Positions 17,919 to 26,418 of a stretch of DNA of 64,000 nt are shown here, piece by piece. The notes below the pieces were generated by a model that had not been told where the DNA came from, searched no databases, and worked only from the letters and a program-made list of their open reading frames with translations. A program made the position numbers and the translations under genes. Within the stretch, counting starts at the first letter, position 1; the number at the start of each line of letters is the position of its first letter. The DNA is from Marinimicrobium sp038419845 (GTDB taxonomy: Bacteria; Pseudomonadota; Gammaproteobacteria; Pseudomonadales; Cellvibrionaceae), in the NCBI RefSeq assembly GCF_038419845.1, contig NZ_JBCAQT010000002.1, positions 1 to 64,000 on the forward strand. The letters are read 5' to 3'.

Positions 17919-17954
17919 AGCTCCGGGCCTGTAACGGGCCCGGAGCTACCCTTT
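17919..17954 (+). terminator. intrinsic terminator after the lipoprotein gene
   Basis: AGCTCCGGGCC and GGCCCGGAGCT form an 11-bp stem with a seven-base loop (17919-17947), followed by ACCCTTTTT. Confidence 0.8.
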
Positions 17955-18023
17955 TTCGCTCTTCCCTCCCTCTTCTCCTTCCCTTTCACTGACGTCAGAG
18001 CCGACCTTTCACTCTCGCCCAAA

Positions 18024-18138
18024 TGAAAACGTTTCTATTTTTTTCACTCAAACGCTTGCCAACCACCTGAAAACGGGTTCATAATCTGCCTCATTCAGTG
18101 TCTTTACGACCATAAGACAGAATGACAACGTTTTCATA
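18024..18138. promoter_or_regulatory. three LacI-type operator-like palindromes before the xylose regulator
   Basis: TGAAAACGTTTCTA at 18024-18037, TGAAAACGGGTTCA at 18068-18081 and TGACAACGTTTTCATA at 18123-18138 are imperfect palindromes around a central CG, the usual layout for LacI/GalR-family operators. They lie 56 to 171 bases before the GTG start of a LacI-family gene. Autoregulation is the simplest reading. Similar sites were not noticed directly before xylB or the transporter. Confidence 0.5.
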
Positions 18139-18193
18139 ACGGCCGGCATTCCGTCGATGGTAACCAGGGGCACAGTGTTTACGGAGCGCAACC

Positions 18194-19258
18194 GTGTCGA
18201 TCAAGCAAGTGGCCAAATTGGCCGGGGTATCCATCTCGACGGTATCCCGGTGCCTGAACAGCCCGGACCAGGTCAAACCCAAGACCCTGGCGGCGGTTCA
18301 GTCCGCCATTGATGAGACTGGCTACGCCCCCAATGCCCTGGCCCGCAACTTCCGCCGGGGCAAAACCGGGCTGGTGCTGGTGGTGCTCCAATCCGTTGGA
18401 CTGCCCTTCTGGGAGGGCGTGATGCGCGGTATCAACGGGGTTGCCCGGGAAACCGGCTACTCGATCCTGATCCGGGAAACCGCCAGCAGCCAGCCCGAGC
18501 TGGATGACTACTGCAAAATGGTCATGTCCAAAGAGGCCGACGGCATCATTGTGCTCGCCAGCCCCTCGCCCATTTCCAGCACCAGCAGCAGTCACTACTC
18601 CAACCAGGCACGGCGTACCCCCATCGTGCTCGGTTGCGAGAACGTCACCGACGAGATGGCGCATATTCCCAGCGTACGGGTCGACAACCGGCGCGCGGCG
18701 AGCGAGGCCACCCAGTACCTGCTTCAGCTCGGGCACCAACGCATCGGCTTTATTGCCGGCTCGCGCGGCTCGCTCCTGACCCGGGACCGGGAGCGCGGCT
18801 ACCGCGATGCCATGAAGGCCAGCCCCCGGGGCGAACATTCCGGGTGGGTGGTCAACGGCGACCAGACCATCGAGGGTGCACGCCGGGCCACCCGCCAGTT
18901 GCTCAGCCTGCCGGAGGCGCCCACCGCCATTTTCTGCGCCAACGACGAAATGGCGATGGCGGCCATCTTTGAGGTCAAGCGCCGGGGACTGCGCGTTCCG
19001 GACGACATCTCCGTGGTCGGTTTCGATGACACCCGCTATGCGGCCATCATGGACCCGCCCCTGACCACGGTGGTGCAGCCCACCGAAGAGATCGGGGAGC
19101 GCACCATGCGCCGGTTGATCAGCGCCATTGAGGGCCACGACATCGGCGAGGCGCCGGAGATTGTGGAGCACCGGTTGATTGTCCGGGATTCCACCGCCCC
19201 ACCCCGTGCCGGGGAACCCGACAACCGACGGGGTCAGCCCACCGAGCAGACGGTCTGA
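18194..19258 (+). CDS. LacI-family transcriptional regulator, probable xylose-cluster regulator
   Basis: 354 residues from GTG 18194, with GGAG nine bases upstream. The N-terminal helix-turn-helix is SIKQVAKLAGVSISTVSRCL, followed by a hinge (YAPNALARNFRRGKTG). The effector domain (about 60-330) is of the periplasmic-binding fold, with VVGFDDTRYAAIMDPPLTTV near its end, the signature of the LacI/GalR family. It sits directly before xylB, xylA and a sugar transporter on the same strand, so xylose or a derivative is the likely effector (inference). It is not the AraC-type XylR of enteric bacteria. Confidence 0.88.
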   Translation: MSIKQVAKLAGVSISTVSRCLNSPDQVKPKTLAAVQSAIDETGYAPNALARNFRRGKTGLVLVVLQSVGLPFWEGVMRGINGVARETGYSILIRETASSQPELDDYCKMVMSKEADGIIVLASPSPISSTSSSHYSNQARRTPIVLGCENVTDEMAHIPSVRVDNRRAASEATQYLLQLGHQRIGFIAGSRGSLLTRDRERGYRDAMKASPRGEHSGWVVNGDQTIEGARRATRQLLSLPEAPTAIFCANDEMAMAAIFEVKRRGLRVPDDISVVGFDDTRYAAIMDPPLTTVVQPTEEIGERTMRRLISAIEGHDIGEAPEIVEHRLIVRDSTAPPRAGEPDNRRGQPTEQTV

Positions 19259-19354
19259 GCCCTCACATGGACATACGGATTTACTGTTAGTCACACAAAC
19301 TATAAGATGGGCCGCAGGCGGCTCAAACCCAACAAAAAACCAAGGTTAAGCACT

Positions 19355-20854
19355 ATGCATTTTTTAGGACTGGACATCGGCAGCTCTTCGGTCAAGTTGG
19401 CCGTCATCGATGGCGATAGTGGCGAGCGCGTCGCCAACGCCACCTATCCACCCAATGAAATGGCCATCGACGCCCCCCGCTCCGGCTGGGCCGAGCAGTC
19501 GCCGGAAGCCTGGTGGGACGCCATCCGCAAGGGCTGTGAGGAAATGTGGCAGAAGCAGCCCCAGCTCAAAGACAAAATCGGCGCCATCGGCATCTCCTAC
19601 CAGATGCACGGCCTGGTCGCGGTGGATAAAGACGGCGAAGTACTGCGCCCCTCCATCATCTGGTGCGACAGCCGCGCCGTGGACACCGGCGAGAAAGCCT
19701 TTGACGCCCTGGGCAGTGACTGGTGTATGGAGCACCTGCTCAACTCCCCCGGCAACTTCACCGCCGCCAAGCTGCGTTGGGTGCAGGAAAACGAGCCGGA
19801 AGTGTACGACCGCATCCACAAGATCATGCTGCCGGGCGACTACATCGCCTACAAACTGACCGGTGAGTTCACCACGACGGCCTCTGGCCTGTCGGAGGGA
19901 GTCTTCTGGGACTTCTCCGAGAACAAGGCGTCCGACAAGCTGCTCAAGCACTGGCACATCGACCCGGCGCTGCTGTCCGATCAGGTACCCAACCTGGGTG
20001 TTCAGGGCGAGGTCAATGATCACGCCGCCAAAGAGCTGGGCATCAAGGCCGGCGCCAAGCTGGCCTTCCGCGCCGGCGATCAGGTGGCCAACGCCATGAG
20101 CCTGAACGTGCTGGAGCCGGGCGATGTCGCCACCACCGCCGGCACCTCGGGCGTGGTCTACGCCGTCACCGACAAGAACATTGCCGACCCGGATCAGCGC
20201 ATCAACACCTTTCTGCACGTCAACAAGGGCGACGCCCCCGTGCATCGCGGCCTGCTGGCCTGCATCAACGGTGCCGGGCGCATGAACAGCTGGCTGCGCG
20301 GCGTACTGAGCGCCGGCGGCGACGTCTCCTACCCCAAGCTGAACGAACTGGGCGAGCAGGTCCAACCTGGCAGCGACGGCCTGAAGGTCTATCCTTTTGG
20401 TAATGGTGCCGAGCGCATCATGCGCAACCGCCTGCTCTCGGCCCAGATGGACGGCCTGGATCTGAACCGCCACGGCCTGAATCATGTGGCCCGCGCCACT
20501 CAGGAAGGCGTGGCCTACGCCATGAACCTGGGCTTTGATCTGATCAAGGGCCTGGGAGCCGAAACCCGCGTCGTGCGGGCCGGGCACAGCAACATGTTCC
20601 TGAGCCCGATTTTCAGCAGCGCCTTTGTCAACCTGACCCAGGCGCCGCTGGAACTCTACGATACCGACAGTGCCGTAGGCGTAGCGCGCGCGGCGGCCTG
20701 GGGCTGCGACTTTTACAGCAGCCGCGAGGATGTATTCCGCACCCTCAAGCGCAAAGCGATTCTGGAGCCGGAACCGGCTCTGCAAAACCAGTATCAGGAA
20801 TTTTACGCCGAGTGGCGCGAAGCGGTGGAACGTCGCCTCGCCCAGGCCGGCTGA
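19355..20854 (+). CDS. xylB: xylulokinase
   Basis: Phosphorylates D-xylulose to xylulose 5-phosphate, which enters the pentose phosphate pathway. 499 residues from ATG 19355 (AAGG upstream); an earlier in-frame ATG at 19307 has no ribosome site. FGGY kinase motifs: the DIGSSSVKLAVID phosphate loop at about 7-19, the YQMHGLV substrate segment near 75-81, FRAGDQVANAMSL with the catalytic Asp near 240, and TTAGTSGVVY in the adenosine-binding half. Length and order match XylB. xylA follows after 66 bases on the same strand. Confidence 0.93.
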   Translation: MHFLGLDIGSSSVKLAVIDGDSGERVANATYPPNEMAIDAPRSGWAEQSPEAWWDAIRKGCEEMWQKQPQLKDKIGAIGISYQMHGLVAVDKDGEVLRPSIIWCDSRAVDTGEKAFDALGSDWCMEHLLNSPGNFTAAKLRWVQENEPEVYDRIHKIMLPGDYIAYKLTGEFTTTASGLSEGVFWDFSENKASDKLLKHWHIDPALLSDQVPNLGVQGEVNDHAAKELGIKAGAKLAFRAGDQVANAMSLNVLEPGDVATTAGTSGVVYAVTDKNIADPDQRINTFLHVNKGDAPVHRGLLACINGAGRMNSWLRGVLSAGGDVSYPKLNELGEQVQPGSDGLKVYPFGNGAERIMRNRLLSAQMDGLDLNRHGLNHVARATQEGVAYAMNLGFDLIKGLGAETRVVRAGHSNMFLSPIFSSAFVNLTQAPLELYDTDSAVGVARAAAWGCDFYSSREDVFRTLKRKAILEPEPALQNQYQEFYAEWREAVERRLAQAG

Positions 20855-20920
20855 TCCCGACAACTGATTTCAACAACAGTCACCATCACTTTTAAACAAA
20901 CGCAACACAAGGGTTACATC

Positions 20921-22252
20921 ATGAGCATCACACTAGGCGATAGAGAGTATTTCAAGGGCGTCGACAAAATTCAGTACGAAGGCCCCGAGTCCGACAACCC
21001 CCTGGCCTTCAAATGGTACGACGAGAACAAGGTCGTGGCCGGTAAGACCATGAAAGAGCACCTGCGCTTCGCAGTCTGCTATTGGCACACCTTCAACGGT
21101 GCGGGCAACGATCCCTTCGGCCCCGGCCCCTTCGTGTTTCCCTGGAACGATTCCAGCGATGTCATGAAGCGCTCCTACCAGAAGATGGACGCCGCGTTTG
21201 AGTTCATCACCAAGCTGGGCGTGCCCTACTACAGCTTCCACGATGTCGACCTGACCGAAGAAGGCGACAGCCGCGCGGAAACCCAGGAGCGCGTCAAGAA
21301 GATGGTCGAGTACGCCAAGGAGAAGCAGAAAGACTCCGGCGTCAAGCTCCTGTGGGGCACCGCCAACCTGTTCACCAACCCGCGCTTCATGAACGGCGCT
21401 TCCACCAACCCGGATTTCGACGTAGTGGCCTACGCCGGCGCGCAGTTGAAGGACGCCATCGATGCGACCATCGAGCTGGGCGGTGAGAACTATGTGTTCT
21501 GGGGCGGCCGCGAAGGCTACATGAGCCTGCTCAACAGCGACATCGGTCGCGAGCAGGAGCACCTGGCCCGCTTCCTGACCATGGCGCGCGACTACGGCCG
21601 CAAGAACGGCTTCAAGGGCAACTTCCTGATCGAGCCCAAGCCCATGGAGCCCACCAAGCACCAGTACGACTTCGACAGCGAAACCGTCATCGGCTTCCTG
21701 CGTCATCACGGCCTGGACAAAGACTTCAAACTGAACATCGAAACCAACCACGCCACTCTGGCCCAGCACACCATGGACCACGAGATGCAGGTCGCGGCCA
21801 ACGCCGGCATGCTGGGCAGCATCGACGCCAACCGCGGCGACTACCAGAACAGCTGGGACACCGACCAGTTCCCCTACAACATCAACGAAACCGTTGAAAT
21901 GTTGCTGGTCGTACTGCGTCACGGCGGCTTCCAGGGCGGCGGCGTCAACTTCGACGCCAAGCGTCGTCGCAACTCCACCGACCTGAACGACACCTTCCAC
22001 GGCCACATCGGTGGTATGGATGTGTTCGCGCGCTCACTGCTGATTGCCGACGACCTGATCCAGAACTCACCCCTGGAGAAAATGCGCAAAGAGCGTTACG
22101 CCTCCTTCGACGGCGGCAAAGGTGCCGATTTCGAACAGGGCAAAATGACTCTGGAGCAACTGGCCGAGCTGGGCAACGCCGGTGGCGAGCCCAAGCAGAT
22201 CAGTGGCCAGCAGGAGCTGTACGAGAACATCATCAACCGTTACATCCGTTAA
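20921..22252 (+). CDS. xylA: xylose isomerase
   Basis: Interconverts D-xylose and D-xylulose; a TIM-barrel enzyme needing two divalent metal ions. 443 residues, the longer class II type (E. coli 440). Seen: YYSFHDVDL with the catalytic His and Asp, VFWGGREGYMSLLN, LIEPKPMEPTKHQYD with a metal Glu and catalytic Lys, and LNIETNHATLAQHTMDHEM. Good ribosome site AAGGG before ATG 20921. It acts with xylB next to it and the downstream porter as a catabolic unit. Confidence 0.96.
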   Translation: MSITLGDREYFKGVDKIQYEGPESDNPLAFKWYDENKVVAGKTMKEHLRFAVCYWHTFNGAGNDPFGPGPFVFPWNDSSDVMKRSYQKMDAAFEFITKLGVPYYSFHDVDLTEEGDSRAETQERVKKMVEYAKEKQKDSGVKLLWGTANLFTNPRFMNGASTNPDFDVVAYAGAQLKDAIDATIELGGENYVFWGGREGYMSLLNSDIGREQEHLARFLTMARDYGRKNGFKGNFLIEPKPMEPTKHQYDFDSETVIGFLRHHGLDKDFKLNIETNHATLAQHTMDHEMQVAANAGMLGSIDANRGDYQNSWDTDQFPYNINETVEMLLVVLRHGGFQGGGVNFDAKRRRNSTDLNDTFHGHIGGMDVFARSLLIADDLIQNSPLEKMRKERYASFDGGKGADFEQGKMTLEQLAELGNAGGEPKQISGQQELYENIINRYIR

Positions 22253-22669
22253 GACGTAACGGTCGACGTTCGATCCGGTGGGCGGAGCCCACCCTACAAG
22301 GCAGGTTCCTTGTGGGGTGGACTCCGCCCATTTTTTTGCGACACTATCGGAACGGACAATATTCGGGTCGGTGGGCGGAGCCCACCCTACGGGCAGGATC
22401 CTTGTAGGGTGGGCTCCGCCCACCTTTTTTGAAGCGCAGGCCGCCTGAGCGTCAATGATCTGGAGTATCGGGCACGGCCCTGATAAGCTAGCGGCTCTTG
22501 ATCACGGCGCTCAGACCGCATCCAAAAAATCGCGGCGGGCGCCGCAGGCGCAAGGGCCGAACCTGACACGGCCCGGGCACCTGATGTTCGACATGGGGAA
22601 ACAACCAGTTCAACGATAACAATCACGATCTGGCAGCGCCAGGCACCAACTTTAGTAGGGTAAAACTCC
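22253..22669. other. xylA-transporter intergenic region
   Basis: 417 bases. The first 175 hold family-A repeats; the rest (22431-22669) is unremarkable sequence that must include the transporter promoter. No operator like those before the regulator gene was found in it. The transporter ribosome site is a weak GTAGGG at 22656-22661. Confidence 0.6.
22278..22430. repeat. family-A repeats, two forward and two inverted copies
   Basis: Forward copies at 22278-22297 and 22371-22390; a degenerate inverted copy at 22312-22330 and a clean inverted copy at 22404-22424. Each forward/inverted pair can fold into a long hairpin. The second pair is followed by six T and the first by seven T, so here the elements may double as rho-independent terminators of the xylose operon. 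Confidence 0.85.
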
Positions 22670-24094
22670 ATGACTACACCAACGCACCCCGATCAGGGGA
22701 GTACCGCCTACGTCGTGCTCATCAGTATTGTCGCCACCATCGGCGGTTTTCTGTTCGGTTTTGACAGCGGCGTGATCAACGGCACCGTCGACGGTCTGCA
22801 GACCGCGTTCAACTCCGACAGTGCCGGCACCGGCTTCAGTGTCTCATCCATGCTGCTCGGCTGCGCCGTCGGCGCTCTCTTCGCCGGTGGTCTGGCTGAT
22901 AAATGGGGGCGCCGCACCCTGCTGATAGTCGCATCGGTCATGTTCATCGTTTCTGCCTGGGGCTCAGGCGTCGCGGGCTCTACTGGCGAATTTGTGTTCT
23001 ACCGCATTCTGGGCGGGCTGGCTGTGGGCGCCGCCAGCGTCATGGCGCCGGCCTACATCAGCGAGGTGGCACCCGCGCATTTTCGCGGCATGCTGACCTC
23101 TCTTCAGCAGATTGCCATCATCACCGGCCTGACCGCCGCCTTTCTCAGCAACTACCTGTTGGCCGATGTCGCCGGCGGCTCGCGCCAGGAATTCTGGGGC
23201 GGCTTTGAGACCTGGCGCTGGATGTTCTGGGTGGAGCTGATTCCCGCCAGCATCTTCTTTCTCGCCCTGCTGGCCATCCCCGAGAGCCCCCGCTTTCTGG
23301 TGGCGGCCGGCAAGAGCGAAAAGGCCAGCAAGGTTCTGGGCCGGCTGTATGGCCGCGCGGTTGCCGACAACAAAGCACGCGAGATCAATGAATCACTCGC
23401 CAGCGACCACCACAAGCCGCGCTTCCGCGATTTGATTGTAAAAAAGAGCGGCAAGAGCAGGGTGCGCACCATTGTCTGGGTCGGCATCGGCCTGGCGATA
23501 CTGCAGCAGTTTGTCGGGATCAACGTGGTGTTCTACTACGGCGCTGTGCTGTGGCAAGCGGCGGGCTTTACCGAGAGTGATGCCCTGGCGATCAATGTGA
23601 TTTCCGGCAGCATCAGCATCGCTGCCTGCTTCATCACCTTCTTTTTTGTCGACAAGATCGGCCGCAAGCCGATGCTGTGGTTCGGCTCGGCGGGCATGGC
23701 CATCAGTCTGGCGCTGGTCGCCTACGCCTTTGCCGGCGCTCCGGTGTCGGTCGAGTCCGGCAATCTGGATCTGTCCGACAATGCCGCGCTCCTGGCGCTG
23801 ATTGCGGCCAACGCCTATGTGTTCCTGTTCAATCTGTCCTGGGGTCCGGTAATGTGGATCATGCTGGGCGAGATGTTTCCCAACCAGATTCGCGGTTCCG
23901 GTCTGGCGGTAGCGGGTCTGGCGCAGTGGCTGGCCAACTTTGTGGTCACCGCTTCCTTCCCGATTCTGCTGGCGGGCATTGGCCTGTCGGCGGCTTACGG
24001 TATTTACGCTTTCTTCGCAGTGCTCTCGGTGGTCTTTGTGTTGACCATGGTCAACGAGACCAAGGGCAAAGAGCTTGAGGAAATGCAGGGTTGA
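22670..24094 (+). CDS. MFS sugar porter, probable D-xylose/proton symporter
   Basis: 474 residues with 12 predicted membrane spans. Sugar-porter family signatures are all present: GGFLFGFDSGVINGT in the first span, DKWGRRT after span 2, IPESPRFL at the end of span 6, VDKIGRKPML after span 8 and NETKGKELEE at the C-terminus. QQFVGINVVFYYG in span 7 is a sugar-contact motif of XylE/GLUT proteins. Position behind xylB-xylA suggests xylose; glucose or other pentoses cannot be excluded. Confidence 0.88.
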   Translation: MTTPTHPDQGSTAYVVLISIVATIGGFLFGFDSGVINGTVDGLQTAFNSDSAGTGFSVSSMLLGCAVGALFAGGLADKWGRRTLLIVASVMFIVSAWGSGVAGSTGEFVFYRILGGLAVGAASVMAPAYISEVAPAHFRGMLTSLQQIAIITGLTAAFLSNYLLADVAGGSRQEFWGGFETWRWMFWVELIPASIFFLALLAIPESPRFLVAAGKSEKASKVLGRLYGRAVADNKAREINESLASDHHKPRFRDLIVKKSGKSRVRTIVWVGIGLAILQQFVGINVVFYYGAVLWQAAGFTESDALAINVISGSISIAACFITFFFVDKIGRKPMLWFGSAGMAISLALVAYAFAGAPVSVESGNLDLSDNAALLALIAANAYVFLFNLSWGPVMWIMLGEMFPNQIRGSGLAVAGLAQWLANFVVTASFPILLAGIGLSAAYGIYAFFAVLSVVFVLTMVNETKGKELEEMQG

Positions 24095-24110
24095 TATCGG
24101 GCCGGGCAAC

Positions 24111-24190
24111 GGCGGATGCGCCTTAGGCTTATCCGCCCTACGTATAGCACGGAGGTGGCGTAGGGCGGATAAGCGTCAAGCGCATCCGCC
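24111..24190. repeat. family-B inverted repeat element
   Basis: About 80 bases with arms GGCGGATGCGCCTTAGGCTT... and its near inverse, enclosing TAGCACGGAG. It ends one base before the NUDIX stop codon (TGA, minus strand, 24192-24194) and lies between two convergent genes. Related copies are at 43564-43643 and 46520-46605. Confidence 0.85.
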
Positions 24191-24191
24191 A

Positions 24192-24734
24192 TCAACCACG
24201 CAAGGCAAGGCGCAACAACGCCGCCACCGAAATCGCATCGGTGATTTCACCGCGGTCGACCATCGCAATGGCTTCCGTCAATGGGAGCCGTTGCACTTCA
24301 ATATCCTCGCTGTCATCCAGCGTCTGCTCTCCCTGCGTCAGGCCCCGGGCCACATAGATTACGGCGGTCTCGTTGGTGACGGAGTTGGACAGCTGCAGCT
24401 CCTGCAGTTTTTCCCAGTGCATAGCCGATAAGCCTACCTCCTCGCGCAACTCACGCTTGGCCGCCGCCAGGGTATCCTCCTCGCGCGGGCAACCGCCTTC
24501 GGGAATCTCCCAGGTGTACTGGTTCATGGTGTAGCGGGTCTGCCGGACCAGGTAGGTGTGGTTGTCGTCATCGAGCGGCACCACCCCCACGGCGGTATTT
24601 TTGAAATGCACCACGCCATAGATCCCGTCAGTGTTGCCGGGGGTAATGACTTCTTCGTGGGAGACTCTGATCCAGGGGTTTTCATACACACAGCGCGTGG
24701 ATTTGCGCTGCCAGCCACCGATTCTGTCGGTCAC
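24192..24734 (-). CDS. NUDIX hydrolase, ADP-sugar pyrophosphatase type
   Basis: 180 residues. The Nudix box runs from EGGCPREEDTLAAA into KRELREEVGL and satisfies Gx5Ex7REUxEExGU, so metal binding should be intact. The upstream QYTWEIPEGG matches the ADP-ribose/ADP-glucose pyrophosphatase branch, which cleaves nucleoside diphosphate sugars. The extended N-terminal strand region (CVYENPWIRVSHEEV) is the usual dimerisation part. Exact substrate uncertain. Convergent with the transporter; a family-B element lies between. Confidence 0.85.
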   Translation of the reverse strand: MTDRIGGWQRKSTRCVYENPWIRVSHEEVITPGNTDGIYGVVHFKNTAVGVVPLDDDNHTYLVRQTRYTMNQYTWEIPEGGCPREEDTLAAAKRELREEVGLSAMHWEKLQELQLSNSVTNETAVIYVARGLTQGEQTLDDSEDIEVQRLPLTEAIAMVDRGEITDAISVAALLRLALRG

Positions 24735-24773
24735 AACGGGCTCCTTTCAATTCGAGCGAAGGCGGTGAGACAA

Positions 24774-25091
24774 CTAATGCAGGCGATGAGGTTCGAGCTC
24801 CACGCCCTGAATATGACGGCCCAGCATCAGCACCCGGCCAAAATAGCGATCACCACCGGTCACGGTGAACTCGAAATAGAAGGCGCGCCAGAGACCCGGT
24901 CGGCCCCGACTGTCGCGTTTGATCCACAACCGGCGCAGATAGACGCTCTGATCGAGCATCTGCACTTCCATCTCGTCACAGTGACGACGGGCCGCCGCAA
25001 ACGCCAAGTCTTTGGCCTGAAACGCGCGCCAACTGTAGTAAATGACCAGCACGACGGCGGTCAGCCAGACCAGGGATTTCAAGTCAATCAT
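24774..25091 (-). CDS. DUF3301 family small membrane-anchored protein
   Basis: 105 residues from ATG 25091; an in-frame TTG nine bases earlier is possible. No good ribosome site is seen at either. One N-terminal membrane span (LVWLTAVVLVIYYSW) is followed by a soluble domain with CDEMEVQMLDQSVYLRRLW and RPGLWRAFYFEFTVTGGDRYFG, the DUF3301 pattern. Function unknown. Same strand as and upstream of the NUDIX gene. Confidence 0.75.
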   Translation of the reverse strand: MIDLKSLVWLTAVVLVIYYSWRAFQAKDLAFAAARRHCDEMEVQMLDQSVYLRRLWIKRDSRGRPGLWRAFYFEFTVTGGDRYFGRVLMLGRHIQGVELEPHRLH

Positions 25092-25174
25092 AGGGTTCAA
25101 ACGTATGGGAAAACCCAGAGGATACCGTCTGCGGCTCCGGGGGGCCAGTGCAAACCCGAAAGTAGAGGCGGGTG

Positions 25175-25286
25175 GTGGGCGGAGCCCACCCTACGGGGGG
25201 TCGCACTCATCCGCCGGGCGCAGAAGCGTAGGGTGGGCTCCGCCCACCGGATGAATGCGACCCGGGTAGGGTGGGCTCCGCCCACC
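25175..25286. repeat. family-A repeats, one forward and two inverted copies
   Basis: Forward at 25175-25194, inverted at 25228-25248 and 25266-25286, between the DUF3301 gene and the cold-shock gene terminator. Confidence 0.9.
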
Positions 25287-25334
25287 GGGTCGAGCCCGCA
25301 GTGGCTTAACGCGAACGAAAAGCAGCGGGGAAAG

Positions 25335-25363
25335 CACTCCGAAGCGGAACCCGCTTCGGAGTG
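25335..25363. terminator. terminator of the cold-shock gene
   Basis: CACTCCGAAGCGG and CCGCTTCGGAGTG make a perfect 13-bp stem with a three-base loop. On the minus strand it is followed by CTTTCC, a weak T tract. It lies 35 bases after the cold-shock stop codon. Confidence 0.7.
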
Positions 25364-25397
25364 CCAGTTGAAGCCCTGATGGGCTCCGGATGGCGAG

Positions 25398-25610
25398 TTA
25401 CAGCGGGGTGACGTTTTCCGCCTGAGGCCCTTTCTGACCCTGGGTCACTTCAAACGTCACGCTCTGGCCGTCTTTCAACGTCTTGCGGCCACTGCCATTG
25501 ATGGCACGAAAATGCACAAACACATCGGGGCCGCCTTCACGCTCGATGAAGCCGTAACCTTTGTCATCGTTGAACCACTTCACCACACCCGATACCAGAT
25601 CATCTGACAT
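25398..25610 (-). CDS. CspA-family cold shock protein
   Basis: 70 residues, one cold-shock domain. RNA-binding motifs RNP1 (KGYGFIE) and RNP2 (VFVHF) are intact, with the leading VKWFNDDKG. Such proteins bind single-stranded nucleic acid, act as RNA chaperones and are often expressed during cold or stationary phase. A long upstream leader may occur: a strong hairpin lies about 180 bases before the start at 25788-25813. Monocistronic, with its own terminator. Confidence 0.95.
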   Translation of the reverse strand: MSDDLVSGVVKWFNDDKGYGFIEREGGPDVFVHFRAINGSGRKTLKDGQSVTFEVTQGQKGPQAENVTPL

Positions 25611-25787
25611 ACTTTCCTCGTCTTGCTTACCATTGTCAGCCGCGCTGACCTTACGTTGAACCGGCTCCTCGCGTTAACCACTTACAAGTCGAGCCAGGGC
25701 GAGTATTGCTAAGGGAAGGGTCGAACCAAGTAACGGAAGGGTGCCTCGCGGGAGCCTGGACATTGGCCGTTCACAATCTCTAGCATT

Positions 25788-25813
25788 AAGGGCCCTCTGG
25801 TCAGAGGGTCCTT
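25788..25813. other. hairpin in the region upstream of the cold-shock gene
   Basis: AAGGGCCCTCTG and CAGAGGGTCCTT pair with one G-T over a GT loop. It could lie in a long cold-shock 5' leader or end the neighbouring transcript. No T-run follows on either strand, so I do not call it a terminator. Confidence 0.4.
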
Positions 25814-25906
25814 AAAAATTAAAGCACTTCGATCTGGGCAGTTCAAGCATATTTTGATGAAATTTTGCGCTATGTCCGATCGCGGTCAAAGCTGGTGCAT
25901 TTTTCA

Positions 25907-26245
25907 TTATTGGGTGTGCTCAGAGGCAGCACGACGCCGCCCCAGAGTCTCGTGCAGATAGATGGCAAGCACCACCAGAGGGATGCTCAGCACCATCACG
26001 GCGCGCTTGAGCAATTCAAACTCCAGCCCCTCTTTGGCCAGCTGATAGCAGGCGAGCGCCCAGACCGCCGCGGCAAAATAGGCCCAGCGAAAATGCCGGA
26101 ACACCCCCACGGCAATCACCCAGGCAATGGGCCCCAACAACAGACCATAGCCGGTGGTGTTGGTGACAAACACCAGCCCCACCAATACCAGGCTGACCAT
26201 CATCAGAGTGTTGAGGCTACGTTGAATCACGGCTTTTCTGGACAT
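25907..26245 (-). CDS. small integral membrane protein, 112 residues
   Basis: Starts at ATG 26245 after GAGAG; the open frame upstream of this is only translated repeat sequence. Three or four hydrophobic segments (about 10-30, 33-50, 54-70, 80-100) with few charged residues, and a basic C-terminus (LHETLGRRR). No family recognised. It lies between the cold-shock gene and a repeat cluster. Function not assigned. Confidence 0.6.
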   Translation of the reverse strand: MSRKAVIQRSLNTLMMVSLVLVGLVFVTNTTGYGLLLGPIAWVIAVGVFRHFRWAYFAAAVWALACYQLAKEGLEFELLKRAVMVLSIPLVVLAIYLHETLGRRRAASEHTQ

Positions 26246-26279
26246 ACAACTTTCTCTCAAGCGAGCCAGGCTCGACCCG

Positions 26280-26395
26280 GTGGGCGGAGCCCACCCTACG
26301 GGGGGCACAGAACCGTAGGGTGGGCTTCGCCCACCATTTGGAGGCACAACATCACCCGCCGGGGCGCTTGGGGTGGTGGGCCGAGCCCACCCTAC
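26280..26395. repeat. family-A repeats, two forward and one inverted copy
   Basis: Forward at 26280-26299 and 26376-26395 (the second with GGGCCGAGCCC in place of GGGCGGAGCCC), inverted at 26315-26335. The first two form a pair facing each other over a 15-base spacer. Confidence 0.9.
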
Positions 26396-26418
26396 GGTCT
26401 AGTCGCTCCCCGGCTATT

